From contig JAURWR010000086.1 in NCBI GenBank assembly GCA_030654805.1, forward strand, positions 1 through 43,328: a stretch of DNA of 43,328 nt, written 5' to 3'. Source of the DNA: Burkholderiaceae bacterium. GTDB lineage: Bacteria; Pseudomonadota; Gammaproteobacteria; Burkholderiales; Burkholderiaceae_C. Of this stretch, positions 24,655-32,587 are shown piece by piece. The first letter of the stretch is position 1. Each line of letters begins with the position of its first letter. The position numbers and the translations under genes are program-made. The notes under the pieces were generated by a model. The model did no database searches and was not told the DNA's origin. It saw only the letters and a list, made by a program, of their open reading frames with translations.

Positions 24655-26332
24655 CGCGATGTCCTTTCCGTTCGTTTGCAGATGGCGCCTGCCAGGCTCC
24701 CAGAACCTTGTGCAGGTTGAAGAACATGCGCTCGTGCCCTAGCGCCGCCCCAAGCGGCGAGCGAGCCAGGGTTTTCAGCAGGTCTGGATTGACACCGGCC
24801 AGCCACAGGCTGATGCCGCGCGCGCGCAGGCTCTGCTCGGCGTCGGTCAGCATGCTCAAGGCGGTGTATTCGATATCCGGAATCGCGCTGCATTCCAGCA
24901 CGATGACTTTGGGCGCGGTTGCTGCCACCAGAGCCTTCATCTTGTCCCCTGCGTTGGCGGCGTTGGCAAAGGTCAGGCGGCCTTCGGCGCGCAGGATCAG
25001 CAAGCCGGGAAAGGTCTCGTCGTCCGCATGCTCGCCCGCGCGGCGGAAAATCTCCTTCGCGCGGTTGTAGGCGATGGCGTACACCGGCGGATGATTCGCC
25101 TGATAGAGGAGCGTCAGGATGGATATTGCCACCGCGATCAGAATGCCTTCGAGCGTGCCGATGAAGACGACGCCGGCCAGCGTCGCCAGCGCCCAGGTGA
25201 GTTCGAGACGGCGAACCCGGGCGATGTCGCGGAAGGCTTGCGGCTTGATCATCGAGAGGGATGCGACCAGGATCAGCGCGCCCAGGGCCGCCTGCGGCAG
25301 CAAGGCGATCACGCTTGAGAGCAGCAACAAGCACAGCAGGACCACGGCCGCGTTGACCCATTGCGCTATCTGGCTGCGCGCGCCCGCGCTGTCGGCAACG
25401 GCCGTCTGCGACGCCCCGCCGCCGACGGGCAGCCCCCCCACCATGGCCGATGCCACGTTCGCCGCGCCCAGCGCGAGCAGTTCCTGGTTGGCGTTGACCG
25501 GCGGGTCGCTGCTCTGGCAGAAGGTGCGTGCCGCCGCGACCGATTCGGTGAACGACATCAGTGCGATGCCCAGCGCGGCCGGCCACAACTGCGCGGCGAG
25601 CGATACGTCGGGCAAGGCGAGCGCGGGCAAGCCGGGCGGCACGCTGCCGACCGATTTGACGCCCAGCGCATCGAGACCCAAAACTGCGGAAGCCACGATG
25701 CTCAGGGCCACCCATACCAGCGGAGCGGACAGCCGGGGAAAGACGCGCGGCAAGGCGAGCAGTACCGCAAGCCCTGCGAGCGCCACCCACATCGTTGGTC
25801 CGTGCGCTGCAGCAAGTTTTCCCGGCAGTTCCAGCAGGATGCCGATGGTCGTCGTACTCGTGAGGTGGATGCCCAGCACCGATTTCAATTGCCCGATGAT
25901 GATGACCATGCCGACACCGGCCTCGAAACCGACCAGCACCGGCAGCGAAATGAAATTTGCCAGAAATCCCAGCCGCAACACCCGCGCCAGGATCAGGAAG
26001 CCGCCCACCAGCAGGGCGAGGGTGGCGGCCACCGCAGTGGGCTCGGCGCCGGTTTGCGTGACGGTGAGCGCGATTTGCGCCGCCACCAGCATGGCGATGG
26101 CTGACGTGGTGGTGACGCTCAAGGGGCGCGAACTGCCGAGCAGCGGGTAGACCAGCATTGCGGCCAGCGCGGTGTACAGACCCACCTCGACCGAAAGACC
26201 GGCGATGACGGCATAGGCCATTGCCTTGGGGATCACCACGGCCGCAACGGTGAGGCCTGCGACGATGTCGGCGCGCAGCCATTCACGCCGGTAGGCGAAC
26301 AGCCAGCTGGCGATGGGGAGCTTTTTTTTCAT
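24647..26332 (-). CDS. SulP-family anion (sulfate) transporter with STAS domain
   Basis: A 561-residue SulP permease. The ATG at 26332 gives the typical opening (WLFAYRREWLRADIVAGLTV, then IPKAMAYAVIAGL). About 12-14 membrane segments run to residue 415, including GFEAGVGMVIIIGQ and the family stretch MSFTESVAAARTFCQ. A cytoplasmic STAS domain follows at about 440-550 (VIVLECSAIPDIEYTALSML). SulP proteins import sulfate, bicarbonate or other anions. Its neighbours (sulfatase-maturating enzyme, sulfatases) make sulfate or a sulfated compound the natural guess. An ATG at 26359 is an alternative start; neither has a good ribosome site, suggesting coupling to the preceding gene. Confidence 0.92.
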   Translation of the reverse strand: MKKKLPIASWLFAYRREWLRADIVAGLTVAAVVIPKAMAYAVIAGLSVEVGLYTALAAMLVYPLLGSSRPLSVTTTSAIAMLVAAQIALTVTQTGAEPTAVAATLALLVGGFLILARVLRLGFLANFISLPVLVGFEAGVGMVIIIGQLKSVLGIHLTSTTTIGILLELPGKLAAAHGPTMWVALAGLAVLLALPRVFPRLSAPLVWVALSIVASAVLGLDALGVKSVGSVPPGLPALALPDVSLAAQLWPAALGIALMSFTESVAAARTFCQSSDPPVNANQELLALGAANVASAMVGGLPVGGGASQTAVADSAGARSQIAQWVNAAVVLLCLLLLSSVIALLPQAALGALILVASLSMIKPQAFRDIARVRRLELTWALATLAGVVFIGTLEGILIAVAISILTLLYQANHPPVYAIAYNRAKEIFRRAGEHADDETFPGLLILRAEGRLTFANAANAGDKMKALVAATAPKVIVLECSAIPDIEYTALSMLTDAEQSLRARGISLWLAGVNPDLLKTLARSPLGAALGHERMFFNLHKVLGAWQAPSANERKGHRDV

Positions 26333-26375
26333 GCTGCTTATGCGGCGCGCGGGTGCCATGGTTGCGCCGCTGAAT

Positions 26376-26753
26376 TCATTTCTTGCTGGCAATGCGCGTG
26401 ACCAAGCCGCGCAGGATCAGATAGGGCAGGATCGCCAGCACGAATGCGGTGTAGATGGCCTCGCCCGGGTACACGAACTTCAGCACCATGACCTGGTAGA
26501 TGACATCGAGCAGCAGCGCGATGAGGAACACCTTGCCGACGCTCTTCCAGCCGTCTTTGAGCATGTCGCTGCGTTGGCTTGGTTCGGTCAAAAGGGACCA
26601 GAAATAGGGCGGTTTGCCCGTCCTGGCGTCGTTTAATCCGGAACGGATGGCGAAAAATGCGGCCATTGCCGGCTGCAGCAGCAGCCGGAACTTCATCGGC
26701 CCGGTGACTCGGTCGTTCAGGTTCTCCAAGAAACGCATCCAGATATCGTCCAT
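26376..26753 (-). CDS. Small membrane protein of unknown function
   Basis: A 125-residue protein with a strong ribosome site (AAAAAAGGAG) before the ATG at 26753. After an N-terminal segment PMKFRLLLQPAMAAFFAIRS that may be one helix, there are two clear helices near 72-92 (VGKVFLIALLLDVIYQVMV) and 98-118 (AIYTAFVLAILPYLILRGLV). A soluble loop contains GKPPYFWSLLTEPSQRSDML. I recognise it only as a conserved hypothetical membrane protein. It sits between the ZIP-like protein and the SulP carrier. Confidence 0.72.
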   Translation of the reverse strand: MDDIWMRFLENLNDRVTGPMKFRLLLQPAMAAFFAIRSGLNDARTGKPPYFWSLLTEPSQRSDMLKDGWKSVGKVFLIALLLDVIYQVMVLKFVYPGEAIYTAFVLAILPYLILRGLVTRIASKK

Positions 26754-26768
26754 CTTGCTTCTCCTTTT

Positions 26769-27515
26769 TTATCCAAGTGGTAACAGAATCAAGCCATACA
26801 CCAGGCCGCCCGCCATGAACGACAGGAAGCGCCCATCCTTCTCGGCAGGCAGTTCCATGATGAGACTGTTCATGATGATGGCGCCAGAAATGAACGCCAA
26901 CAGCAGGGCCAGGATGTGGCCAGGCAGCGCAAACAGCACACCCATGCCCCACCCGAGCAAGGCCATGCCTGCGAGCACGTAGCGGCCGATCCGCTCGTAG
27001 GTATCGCCGTGTTCATGCCGCAGGGAATGGTCCAGCGACAGAAAATGGAAGGCGAGAGCCACCGCATAGAGTTCGATCGAGACCAGGCTGCTGCCAAAGT
27101 GGTTGACCAGCAGATACGCCGTCAGCCAGACGTAGGCTGAAAAACCGCAGATGTCGAGCTTGAAGGCCGGTCCAACGGCTGTGCCGTTTTCGTGGCCATC
27201 GCGCAGGCGATCACGTTGATGTTCCAGCCCATAGAAGAGCAGGAATCCCAGCAGCGCAATAAAGTAGATGGCCATGCCCTCATAGCGCAGGGTCATGTTG
27301 ACGGATTCCACAAACGCATGACGAGCGTCGTGCAATTCCGGCATCACGTGGACGAAGACGTAAGCGGCCGACATGCCAGCACCAAACGAGAGAATGCTGC
27401 GCCTGTCGCGAATCAGCGATCGAAAAGGATGCACCCGGCCGCCGACCAGGAAGGTGGCGGCAAAAACGAGCGCAGCGGCGCCGGTTTGGAACAGGGTGCC
27501 AGCTTCTGAAGCCAT
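26769..27515 (-). CDS. Polytopic membrane protein, distantly ZIP-like
   Basis: A 248-residue membrane protein with seven or eight helices. The ATG at 27515 follows the DUF202 stop by 2 bases. The second helix, SFGAGMSAAYVFVHVMPELH, and the last two (GAIIMNSLIMELPAEKDG; FLSFMAGGLVYGLILL) recall the HxxPE helices of ZIP metal transporters. The histidine-rich helix-4/5 motif of true ZIPs is replaced by FHFLSLDHSLRHEHG. It may be a divergent metal permease or an unrelated membrane family; I would not assign a substrate. Confidence 0.7.
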   Translation of the reverse strand: MASEAGTLFQTGAAALVFAATFLVGGRVHPFRSLIRDRRSILSFGAGMSAAYVFVHVMPELHDARHAFVESVNMTLRYEGMAIYFIALLGFLLFYGLEHQRDRLRDGHENGTAVGPAFKLDICGFSAYVWLTAYLLVNHFGSSLVSIELYAVALAFHFLSLDHSLRHEHGDTYERIGRYVLAGMALLGWGMGVLFALPGHILALLLAFISGAIIMNSLIMELPAEKDGRFLSFMAGGLVYGLILLPLG

Positions 27516-27517
27516 GT

Positions 27518-27919
27518 TCAGAGCTGCTTGAAGACGATGCTTGCAAACACGAACAGGCCTACGGCGGACATGATCATGGCCATGACGAGGCTGGCTCGCC
27601 AGGTTTTGACGGCGTGGTATTCGCGCAGCAATTTGAGCCGCTCGAAATACTCGACCGTGCCGGCCGCCATCGCGACCGTGCCCAGGCCGGTCAGGAACAG
27701 GCCGACGGCGCGGGGACTGAGGCCATGCGCCATGACATCTCCGCTTTCCTGGAGGCCTTGAATAATCTTGTAGATGGTGAATCCGAAGCTGATCATGGAG
27801 AGCGAGGTCCGGATCCATGCCATCAGGGAGCGGTCCATCGCCATCAGGGTGCGTCCTGTCGCAAGATCGGTGCGGTCTTGCGCCAGTTCGGTGGCGGTTT
27901 TCGGTTGTTGGGTCGTCAC
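27518..27919 (-). CDS. DUF202 (YidH-like) membrane protein
   Basis: A 133-residue inner-membrane protein with the DUF202 signature: an N-terminal cytoplasmic segment LAQDRTDLATGRTLMAMDRS then LMAWIRTSLSMISFGFTIYK, and three transmembrane helices (about 40-55, 70-87, 112-130). The family, which includes E. coli YidH and parts of VTC-type proteins, is widespread and of unknown role in bacteria. It is second in the nine-gene operon, 55 bases after its first gene. Confidence 0.87.
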   Translation of the reverse strand: MTTQQPKTATELAQDRTDLATGRTLMAMDRSLMAWIRTSLSMISFGFTIYKIIQGLQESGDVMAHGLSPRAVGLFLTGLGTVAMAAGTVEYFERLKLLREYHAVKTWRASLVMAMIMSAVGLFVFASIVFKQL

Positions 27920-27974
27920 GTTGATCTCCTCTTAGATGGCGTGGCTAACAAGCTTGGGCTGAACGCTGCAGCGC

Positions 27975-29141
27975 TCATAAGCCCGTCAGCCTGGTGAAAA
28001 ATTTCTCGGCCAGGTCGGCAACTGGATACCTGAACAAGAGCAGCGGCAGAAACGGCAACAGCGCGGTCAACACGTAGTCCTGCAATAGAAACAGGCTGAT
28101 CGGGACGAAGCGCATGTTCCTGACGACGCTGATGCTGTTGCCCAGATCGGCCAGGGACTGCAGGTCGGGTGTGCCCAGCAGGGGCTCCCGGCCCGGGTCG
28201 GCTGCGCCCAGCCATTTTTTATTGAAGCCGTTCACGTAATCCGAGCCCAACACCATGTAGTCGCTCAGGCCTTTCACCCGGCAGGCCCAGAGCCTGGACG
28301 TGAAAATAAACAGGGGGCCGAGGAACAATACCGCGATGACCACCAGCACCAGCGCGAACGCAGGGTAAATAGTCGCTTCGAAGCTCGCCGTGCCACCGGA
28401 GAGTTCTTCGGCCAGCATGGCGGCCTGAACCACCGAGATCGCCAGGATCAAGGGCGTGAAATGCGCATGCACCACTTCCAGGCCACCGAGACCAGCAGCG
28501 CCATCGGGATGGGTCGGCATGAGTTGAAGATCAAGCCTGGACACGCGCCAAAGAAAAAAACACCAGATTCCCAGCCGCAACAGCCAGCGAATCATCAGGA
28601 AGCGAAACAGCGTCAGGCAGATGATCAGGTACCACTGACCCGCCAGCATCAACTCGGTAGTGGCACGGCTCGGATCGTAGGCGGCCGTCGTGCCACCAAG
28701 AGACAGTTGCGAGGCAAACAACGAAAACCCCACGGCGGCCAGCAAGCTTGCTGTATCCGGCAGCCAGGAGTCGGTCCATCGATTGATGCGTGTGATCTCG
28801 GCGTCCAGAGCGGGTCGGACGTGCAGTGGCACGACTTCTGAGCGGATGATCGTGTCGATAAACACCGCGAACCTCGGGGCCAGCAGCGACTCGCCCAGGA
28901 AGAACAAGGGAATGGCCAGCAGCAGGCGCGCATGCGCGCCGATCACCGAAAGGGAAAACAGCAGATGCCCGGCGCCAACGATGAGTGCCAGCGACAGCAG
29001 GACGATCCAGGGAATCAGGCCGAGCGCCAACCCCAGCGCAACAGTGTTGGTTGCGCCGCGTACCAGGCCAAGGCGGCGACCTGTCCGGTGAAGCGGGCCG
29101 CCGAGTAGCGAGAATTCCTCAGAGATATTGACTTCTGTCAT
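27975..29141 (-). CDS. Polytopic membrane protein of unknown function, first gene of the nine-gene operon
   Basis: A 388-residue membrane protein with about seven helices (near 33-55, 60-88, 130-150, 168-190, 230-250, 270-292, 355-378). The best-conserved-looking segments are LLLAIPLFFLGESLLAPRF, LRLGIWCFFLWRVSRLDLQL, PTHPDGAAGLGGLE and LGNSISVVRNMRFVPIS. The Pro-Thr-His-Pro-Asp-Gly loop looks like a conserved motif of a membrane family I cannot name. The start at 29141 (MTEVNISEEF) has only a weak ribosome site; an upstream ATG at 29231 lies almost on the predicted transcription start and is unlikely. Confidence 0.75.
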   Translation of the reverse strand: MTEVNISEEFSLLGGPLHRTGRRLGLVRGATNTVALGLALGLIPWIVLLSLALIVGAGHLLFSLSVIGAHARLLLAIPLFFLGESLLAPRFAVFIDTIIRSEVVPLHVRPALDAEITRINRWTDSWLPDTASLLAAVGFSLFASQLSLGGTTAAYDPSRATTELMLAGQWYLIICLTLFRFLMIRWLLRLGIWCFFLWRVSRLDLQLMPTHPDGAAGLGGLEVVHAHFTPLILAISVVQAAMLAEELSGGTASFEATIYPAFALVLVVIAVLFLGPLFIFTSRLWACRVKGLSDYMVLGSDYVNGFNKKWLGAADPGREPLLGTPDLQSLADLGNSISVVRNMRFVPISLFLLQDYVLTALLPFLPLLLFRYPVADLAEKFFTRLTGL

Positions 29142-29243
29142 TGTTCTGGATGATCGTTTGCCGCAAGTGTCGTGAGCAGCGCCACGGCACAAAGGGCTAA
29201 TTTGCAATAGGCGCGTTGGTCCGGTCTTCATGCCGCCGTCATC

Positions 29244-29289
29244 ACGATACGCCGGGTTTCAAGGCGGTGATATTGGACTTTGGTCGTAC
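29244..29289 (-). promoter_or_regulatory. Regulon box + -10 for the nine-gene membrane/transport operon
   Basis: On the minus strand GTACGAC-CAAA-GTCCAAT (29289-29272) is followed after 22 bases by TATCGT (29249-29244). The left arm is the least conserved of the set. The predicted start near 29237 is about 96 nt ahead of the ATG at 29141. Genes down to 19927 follow with short gaps or overlaps, so one promoter may serve all nine. Confidence 0.73.
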
Positions 29290-29422
29290 GGATCAAGGTT
29301 TGGCGTCGCTTGACCATCGTTGCCGGAATTCACTGCACTGGCGAAGCTCCGGTCGTAGCCCCTGTAACGAAATCATTGGCGCTGTAGAGACCACTGGTTG
29401 ATGTCAACCATCCTGACCGCCG

Positions 29423-29878
29423 TTGACGCGTGACCAGACGCTCACGCGCGACTTCGTGTGTAACGGCCAGCCGCTGCCGCTATCGCGCAGCTGGAACCGC
29501 ACCATATTGATGGCGGGCATGGAAAAAGACCAGCAGTTCAACCTCGTGGGCAAGCTCTGGTACCGCATGCCCGAAGAAGCCTCGGACGATGACAATCCCG
29601 ACATCAGCGACCTGATCGGCCGCGCTGAAGTGGCCGGCTTCTGGAATATCAATCCCGACAACACCGTCGGTCTGACGCTGCGCCACGCCTTGCGCACCAA
29701 CAGCAACGGCTCGGTGCGCCTAGAGTGGCTTCGCAAGCTCGGCGAGAGCGGTCAGACCGGCTACCACAGTGGGCTGCGTTTTCACACCCAACTGTTCAGT
29801 GGCTACGGCAATTCGCTGATCGACGACAACCGCCGGCGCACGGTACTGAGCGTGGGGCTGAGCCTGGTGGATGGGTAA
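29423..29878 (+). pseudogene. pldA: Outer-membrane phospholipase A (pldA), C-terminal remnant
   Basis: An open frame of about 150 residues matches the C-terminal half of OmpLA-type phospholipase A1: LPLSRSWNRTILMAGME, YRMPEEASDDDNPDISDLIG, AEVAGFWNINPDNTVGLTLR, FHTQLFSGYGNSLIDDNRRR, ending LSVGLSLVDG. In intact proteins the Ser-His catalytic pair and signal peptide lie in the N-terminal half, which is absent here. No matching sequence lies just upstream; instead the promoter of the nine-gene operon begins within 135 bases. The gene is therefore truncated at the edge of the accessory block and marks its right boundary. It converges on gspF with 7 bases between stops. Confidence 0.82.
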
Positions 29879-29885
29879 GCCCGCC

Positions 29886-31109
29886 CTACTTCACCAACTG
29901 ATTCAACTGAATGATCGGCATCAGCACCGCCAGCACGATCAGCATCACCATCAGGCCCATCGCCACGATCAGCAGCGGCTCCAACAGGGTGGCCAGTTGC
30001 ATGGCACGGCGCTGCACTTCGGTGCTGAGCTGTTTGGCTGCGCGCTGCAGCATCAGCGGCAACGTGCCGGTTTGCTCACCCAGGCGCGCAAACATGGCCA
30101 GCAGCCCTGGAAAGCGTTTTTTTTGTGCCAGCGCCGAGGCCAGCGGCGCGCCTTCGCGCACCAGCACCAGGGCATCCAGCGCGTCGGTGCGCATGGCGCG
30201 GTTGGACAGGGTCTGGGCGGCGGCCTGCAAGGCCTTCAGAATGGGCACGCCGGCCGAGGCCAGCATCGCCAGCGTGCTGGCAAAACGCGCCGAGTTGTAG
30301 CTGCGCGACATCTTGCCCAGGATAGGCAAATTCAGCCAGGCAGCATCAAATTTTTCACGAAAACTGTCTTTGGTCAAGGCCAAACGCAGGGCGAAGACAC
30401 CACCGGCCAGCGCCAGCGCCAGCAGCCAACCATAACTGCGCAGGAAAGCACTGGTATTGATCATGATGACCGTGAGCAAGGGCAAGGCGCGCTTGCTGCT
30501 GGCAAACACATTGGCCACCTGCGGCACCACATAGGTCACCAAAAACAACACGATGACCACCGCCACCAGCGACACAATGGCCGGGTACAGGGCGGCACCG
30601 ACCAGCTTGGCTTTCAGGGCGTACTGCTCTTCAAGGTCGTCGGCCAGGCGCTCCAGCACCAGCCCCAGGCTGCCGCTTTGTTCGCCAGCGCCGATCACCG
30701 CGACAAAAATATCCGAGAACTCACGCGGGTGCTGGGCCAGCGCCTTGGCAAAGGCCGTGCCGCCGTTGACCTCGGCACGCAGGGTGGCGACCAGTTCACG
30801 CTCCGGTGCTTTTTCAGCTTCGTCCGACAGGGATGAAAGCGCCCGCTCTAACGTCAAGCCCGACGACACCAGGCCCGCCAGTTGACGCGTCCAGATGGCC
30901 AGGGCGGTGGCGCTGAAAACGCGCGCACGGCGCCCGGACTTGCCCACCTGCGCCGAGTTGGCCGCCTGAGCGCTGACAATTTCCACCTTGAGCGGCACCA
31001 GCGCCTGCGCGCGCAACAAGCCCCGTGCCGCCTTGGCCGAGTCGGCCTCGATGACGCCCTTGCGGGTGTCGCCGGCGGCGCTGATGGCTTCGAAGGAATA
31101 GACGGGCAT
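29886..31109 (-). CDS. gspF: Type II secretion inner-membrane platform protein GspF
   Basis: A 407-residue polytopic platform protein of the type II secretion system. The N-terminus MPVYSFEAISAAGDTRKGVI is typical. Two GspF domains each have conserved cores: FTRQLAGLVSSGLTLERAL-like (WTRQLAGLVSSGLTL) and STLAMLASAGVPILKALQA. Three transmembrane helices are near 170-195, 222-245 and 375-398. It couples the ATPase GspE to pseudopilus assembly. It is the last gene of the operon, 19 bases after gspE. Confidence 0.96.
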   Translation of the reverse strand: MPVYSFEAISAAGDTRKGVIEADSAKAARGLLRAQALVPLKVEIVSAQAANSAQVGKSGRRARVFSATALAIWTRQLAGLVSSGLTLERALSSLSDEAEKAPERELVATLRAEVNGGTAFAKALAQHPREFSDIFVAVIGAGEQSGSLGLVLERLADDLEEQYALKAKLVGAALYPAIVSLVAVVIVLFLVTYVVPQVANVFASSKRALPLLTVIMINTSAFLRSYGWLLALALAGGVFALRLALTKDSFREKFDAAWLNLPILGKMSRSYNSARFASTLAMLASAGVPILKALQAAAQTLSNRAMRTDALDALVLVREGAPLASALAQKKRFPGLLAMFARLGEQTGTLPLMLQRAAKQLSTEVQRRAMQLATLLEPLLIVAMGLMVMLIVLAVLMPIIQLNQLVK

Positions 31110-31128
31110 GGACTGATGGTTCCTGTGC

Positions 31129-32565
31129 CTAGTCGCGCGTGACGCGCACCAGTTCCTCGCGCGAGGTCAGCCCCAAGCGCACCAGGCGTTCACCGTCTTC
31201 GCGCATCAGCACCATGCCTGAAGCCAGGGCGGCGGCGCGGATGTCGGCTTCGGAGGCTCGGCTGTGGATCTGGGCGCGGATGGCGTCGTCGGTGACCAGC
31301 AACTCGAACACGCCACTGCGTCCGCTGTAGCCGGTCTGGCCGCATTGGGGACAGCCAACCGGAATAAAAACAGTGGATTGTGGCGCTTCGCTTGCAGTAA
31401 CGGGGTGCGTTTTGCAATGCGGGCACAGCTTGCGCACCAGGCGCTGGGCCAGCACACCGAGCAGGCTGGAGCTGAGCAAAAACGGCTCGACACCCATGTC
31501 GGTCAGGCGCGTCACGGCGCTGGCGGCGTCGTTGGTGTGCAGCGTGGCCAGCACCAAGTGGCCGGTCAACGAGGCCTGGATGGCGATCTGGGCGGTCTCG
31601 AAATCGCGGATTTCGCCGATCATGATCACGTCCGGGTCCTGGCGCAGGATGGCGCGCAAGGCCTTGGCAAAGGTCAGGTCGATCTTGGCGTTGACCTGGG
31701 TCTGGCCGACCCCCGCCAGCTCGTATTCGATCGGGTCTTCGACCGTCATGATGTTGCTGCTGGAAGAGTCCAGCCGTTGCAGCGCGGCATACAGCGTGGT
31801 GGTTTTGCCCGAGCCGGTGGGGCCGGTTACCAGCACAATGCCGTGTGGTTGCGTCACCAGTTGCTCGAAACGGCGCAGCACCTCGCCCTGCATGCCCAGC
31901 GCCTCCAGACTCAGGCGACCTTCGGATTTGTCGAGCAGGCGCAGCACCGCGCGCTCGCCGTGGGCACTGGGCAGCGTGGACACCCGCACATCGACCGAGC
32001 GCGTGCCAATGCGCAGACTGATACGGCCATCTTGCGGCAAGCGGCGCTCGGCAATGTCGAGCTCGGCCATGATTTTGAGCCGCGAAATCAGCGCCGCGTG
32101 CAGCGCCCGATTGGGCTGCACCACCTCGCGCAGCGTGCCATCGACCCGAAAGCGCACGCTGCTGTGGCGTTCGTAAGGCTCGATGTGGATGTCGCTGGCG
32201 CCGTCGCGCGCGGCTTGTGTCAGCAGCGCGTTGAGCATGCGGATGATCGGCGCATCGTCCGAGGTCTCCAGCAGGTCCTCAATGGCCGGCAGCTCCTGCA
32301 TCATGCGGCTCAGGTCAGCATCGCTCTCGACTTCGCTAACCACAGCCGCGGCGCTCGACTCGCCCTGGGCGTAGGCGGCGCTGATGCGCTGGATCAGTAC
32401 CTGGGCCGCTTGGCTCTGCAACTGGCTTTGCGGGTATTTGCGCAACACCTCACCCACGGCGCCGGACGCGGACTCAGGGTGCACCAAGAGGGTGAAATTG
32501 CCGCCGTCTTCCTCCAGCAGCAGCTGGTGGGTTCGGGCGAAGGCATAAGGCAGGGGGTAACGCAT
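31129..32565 (-). CDS. gspE: Type II secretion ATPase GspE
   Basis: A 478-residue secretion ATPase powering pseudopilus growth. After an N-terminal GspL-binding domain comes the ATPase core: Walker [17 protein letters not shown], Asp box [20 protein letters not shown], Walker [16 protein letters not shown], and His box [16 protein letters not shown]. The zinc-binding tetracysteine region (LCPHCKTHP ... [10 protein letters not shown]) is intact. The ATG at 32565 is chosen because [14 protein letters not shown] opens the family's N-terminal domain and lies 23 bases after the gspD stop. Confidence 0.96.
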   Translation of the reverse strand: MRYPLPYAFARTHQLLLEEDGGNFTLLVHPESASGAVGEVLRKYPQSQLQSQAAQVLIQRISAAYAQGESSAAAVVSEVESDADLSRMMQELPAIEDLLETSDDAPIIRMLNALLTQAARDGASDIHIEPYERHSSVRFRVDGTLREVVQPNRALHAALISRLKIMAELDIAERRLPQDGRISLRIGTRSVDVRVSTLPSAHGERAVLRLLDKSEGRLSLEALGMQGEVLRRFEQLVTQPHGIVLVTGPTGSGKTTTLYAALQRLDSSSSNIMTVEDPIEYELAGVGQTQVNAKIDLTFAKALRAILRQDPDVIMIGEIRDFETAQIAIQASLTGHLVLATLHTNDAASAVTRLTDMGVEPFLLSSSLLGVLAQRLVRKLCPHCKTHPVTASEAPQSTVFIPVGCPQCGQTGYSGRSGVFELLVTDDAIRAQIHSRASEADIRAAALASGMVLMREDGERLVRLGLTSREELVRVTRD

Positions 32566-32587
32566 GGGCCGGCTCGTTGGCTGAGGC

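Noticed and set aside
4554-29289. ECF-sigma promoter as an explanation for the conserved boxes
   Set aside because: ECF promoters have short -35 and -10 elements about 16-17 bp apart and no dyad. Here a long dyad sits 22 bp from a sigma70-like hexamer, and no ECF sigma gene is present.
30366-30376. CTTTGGTCAAG in gspF, partial similarity to the box core
   Set aside because: Inside a conserved coding region, lacking the dyad arms.
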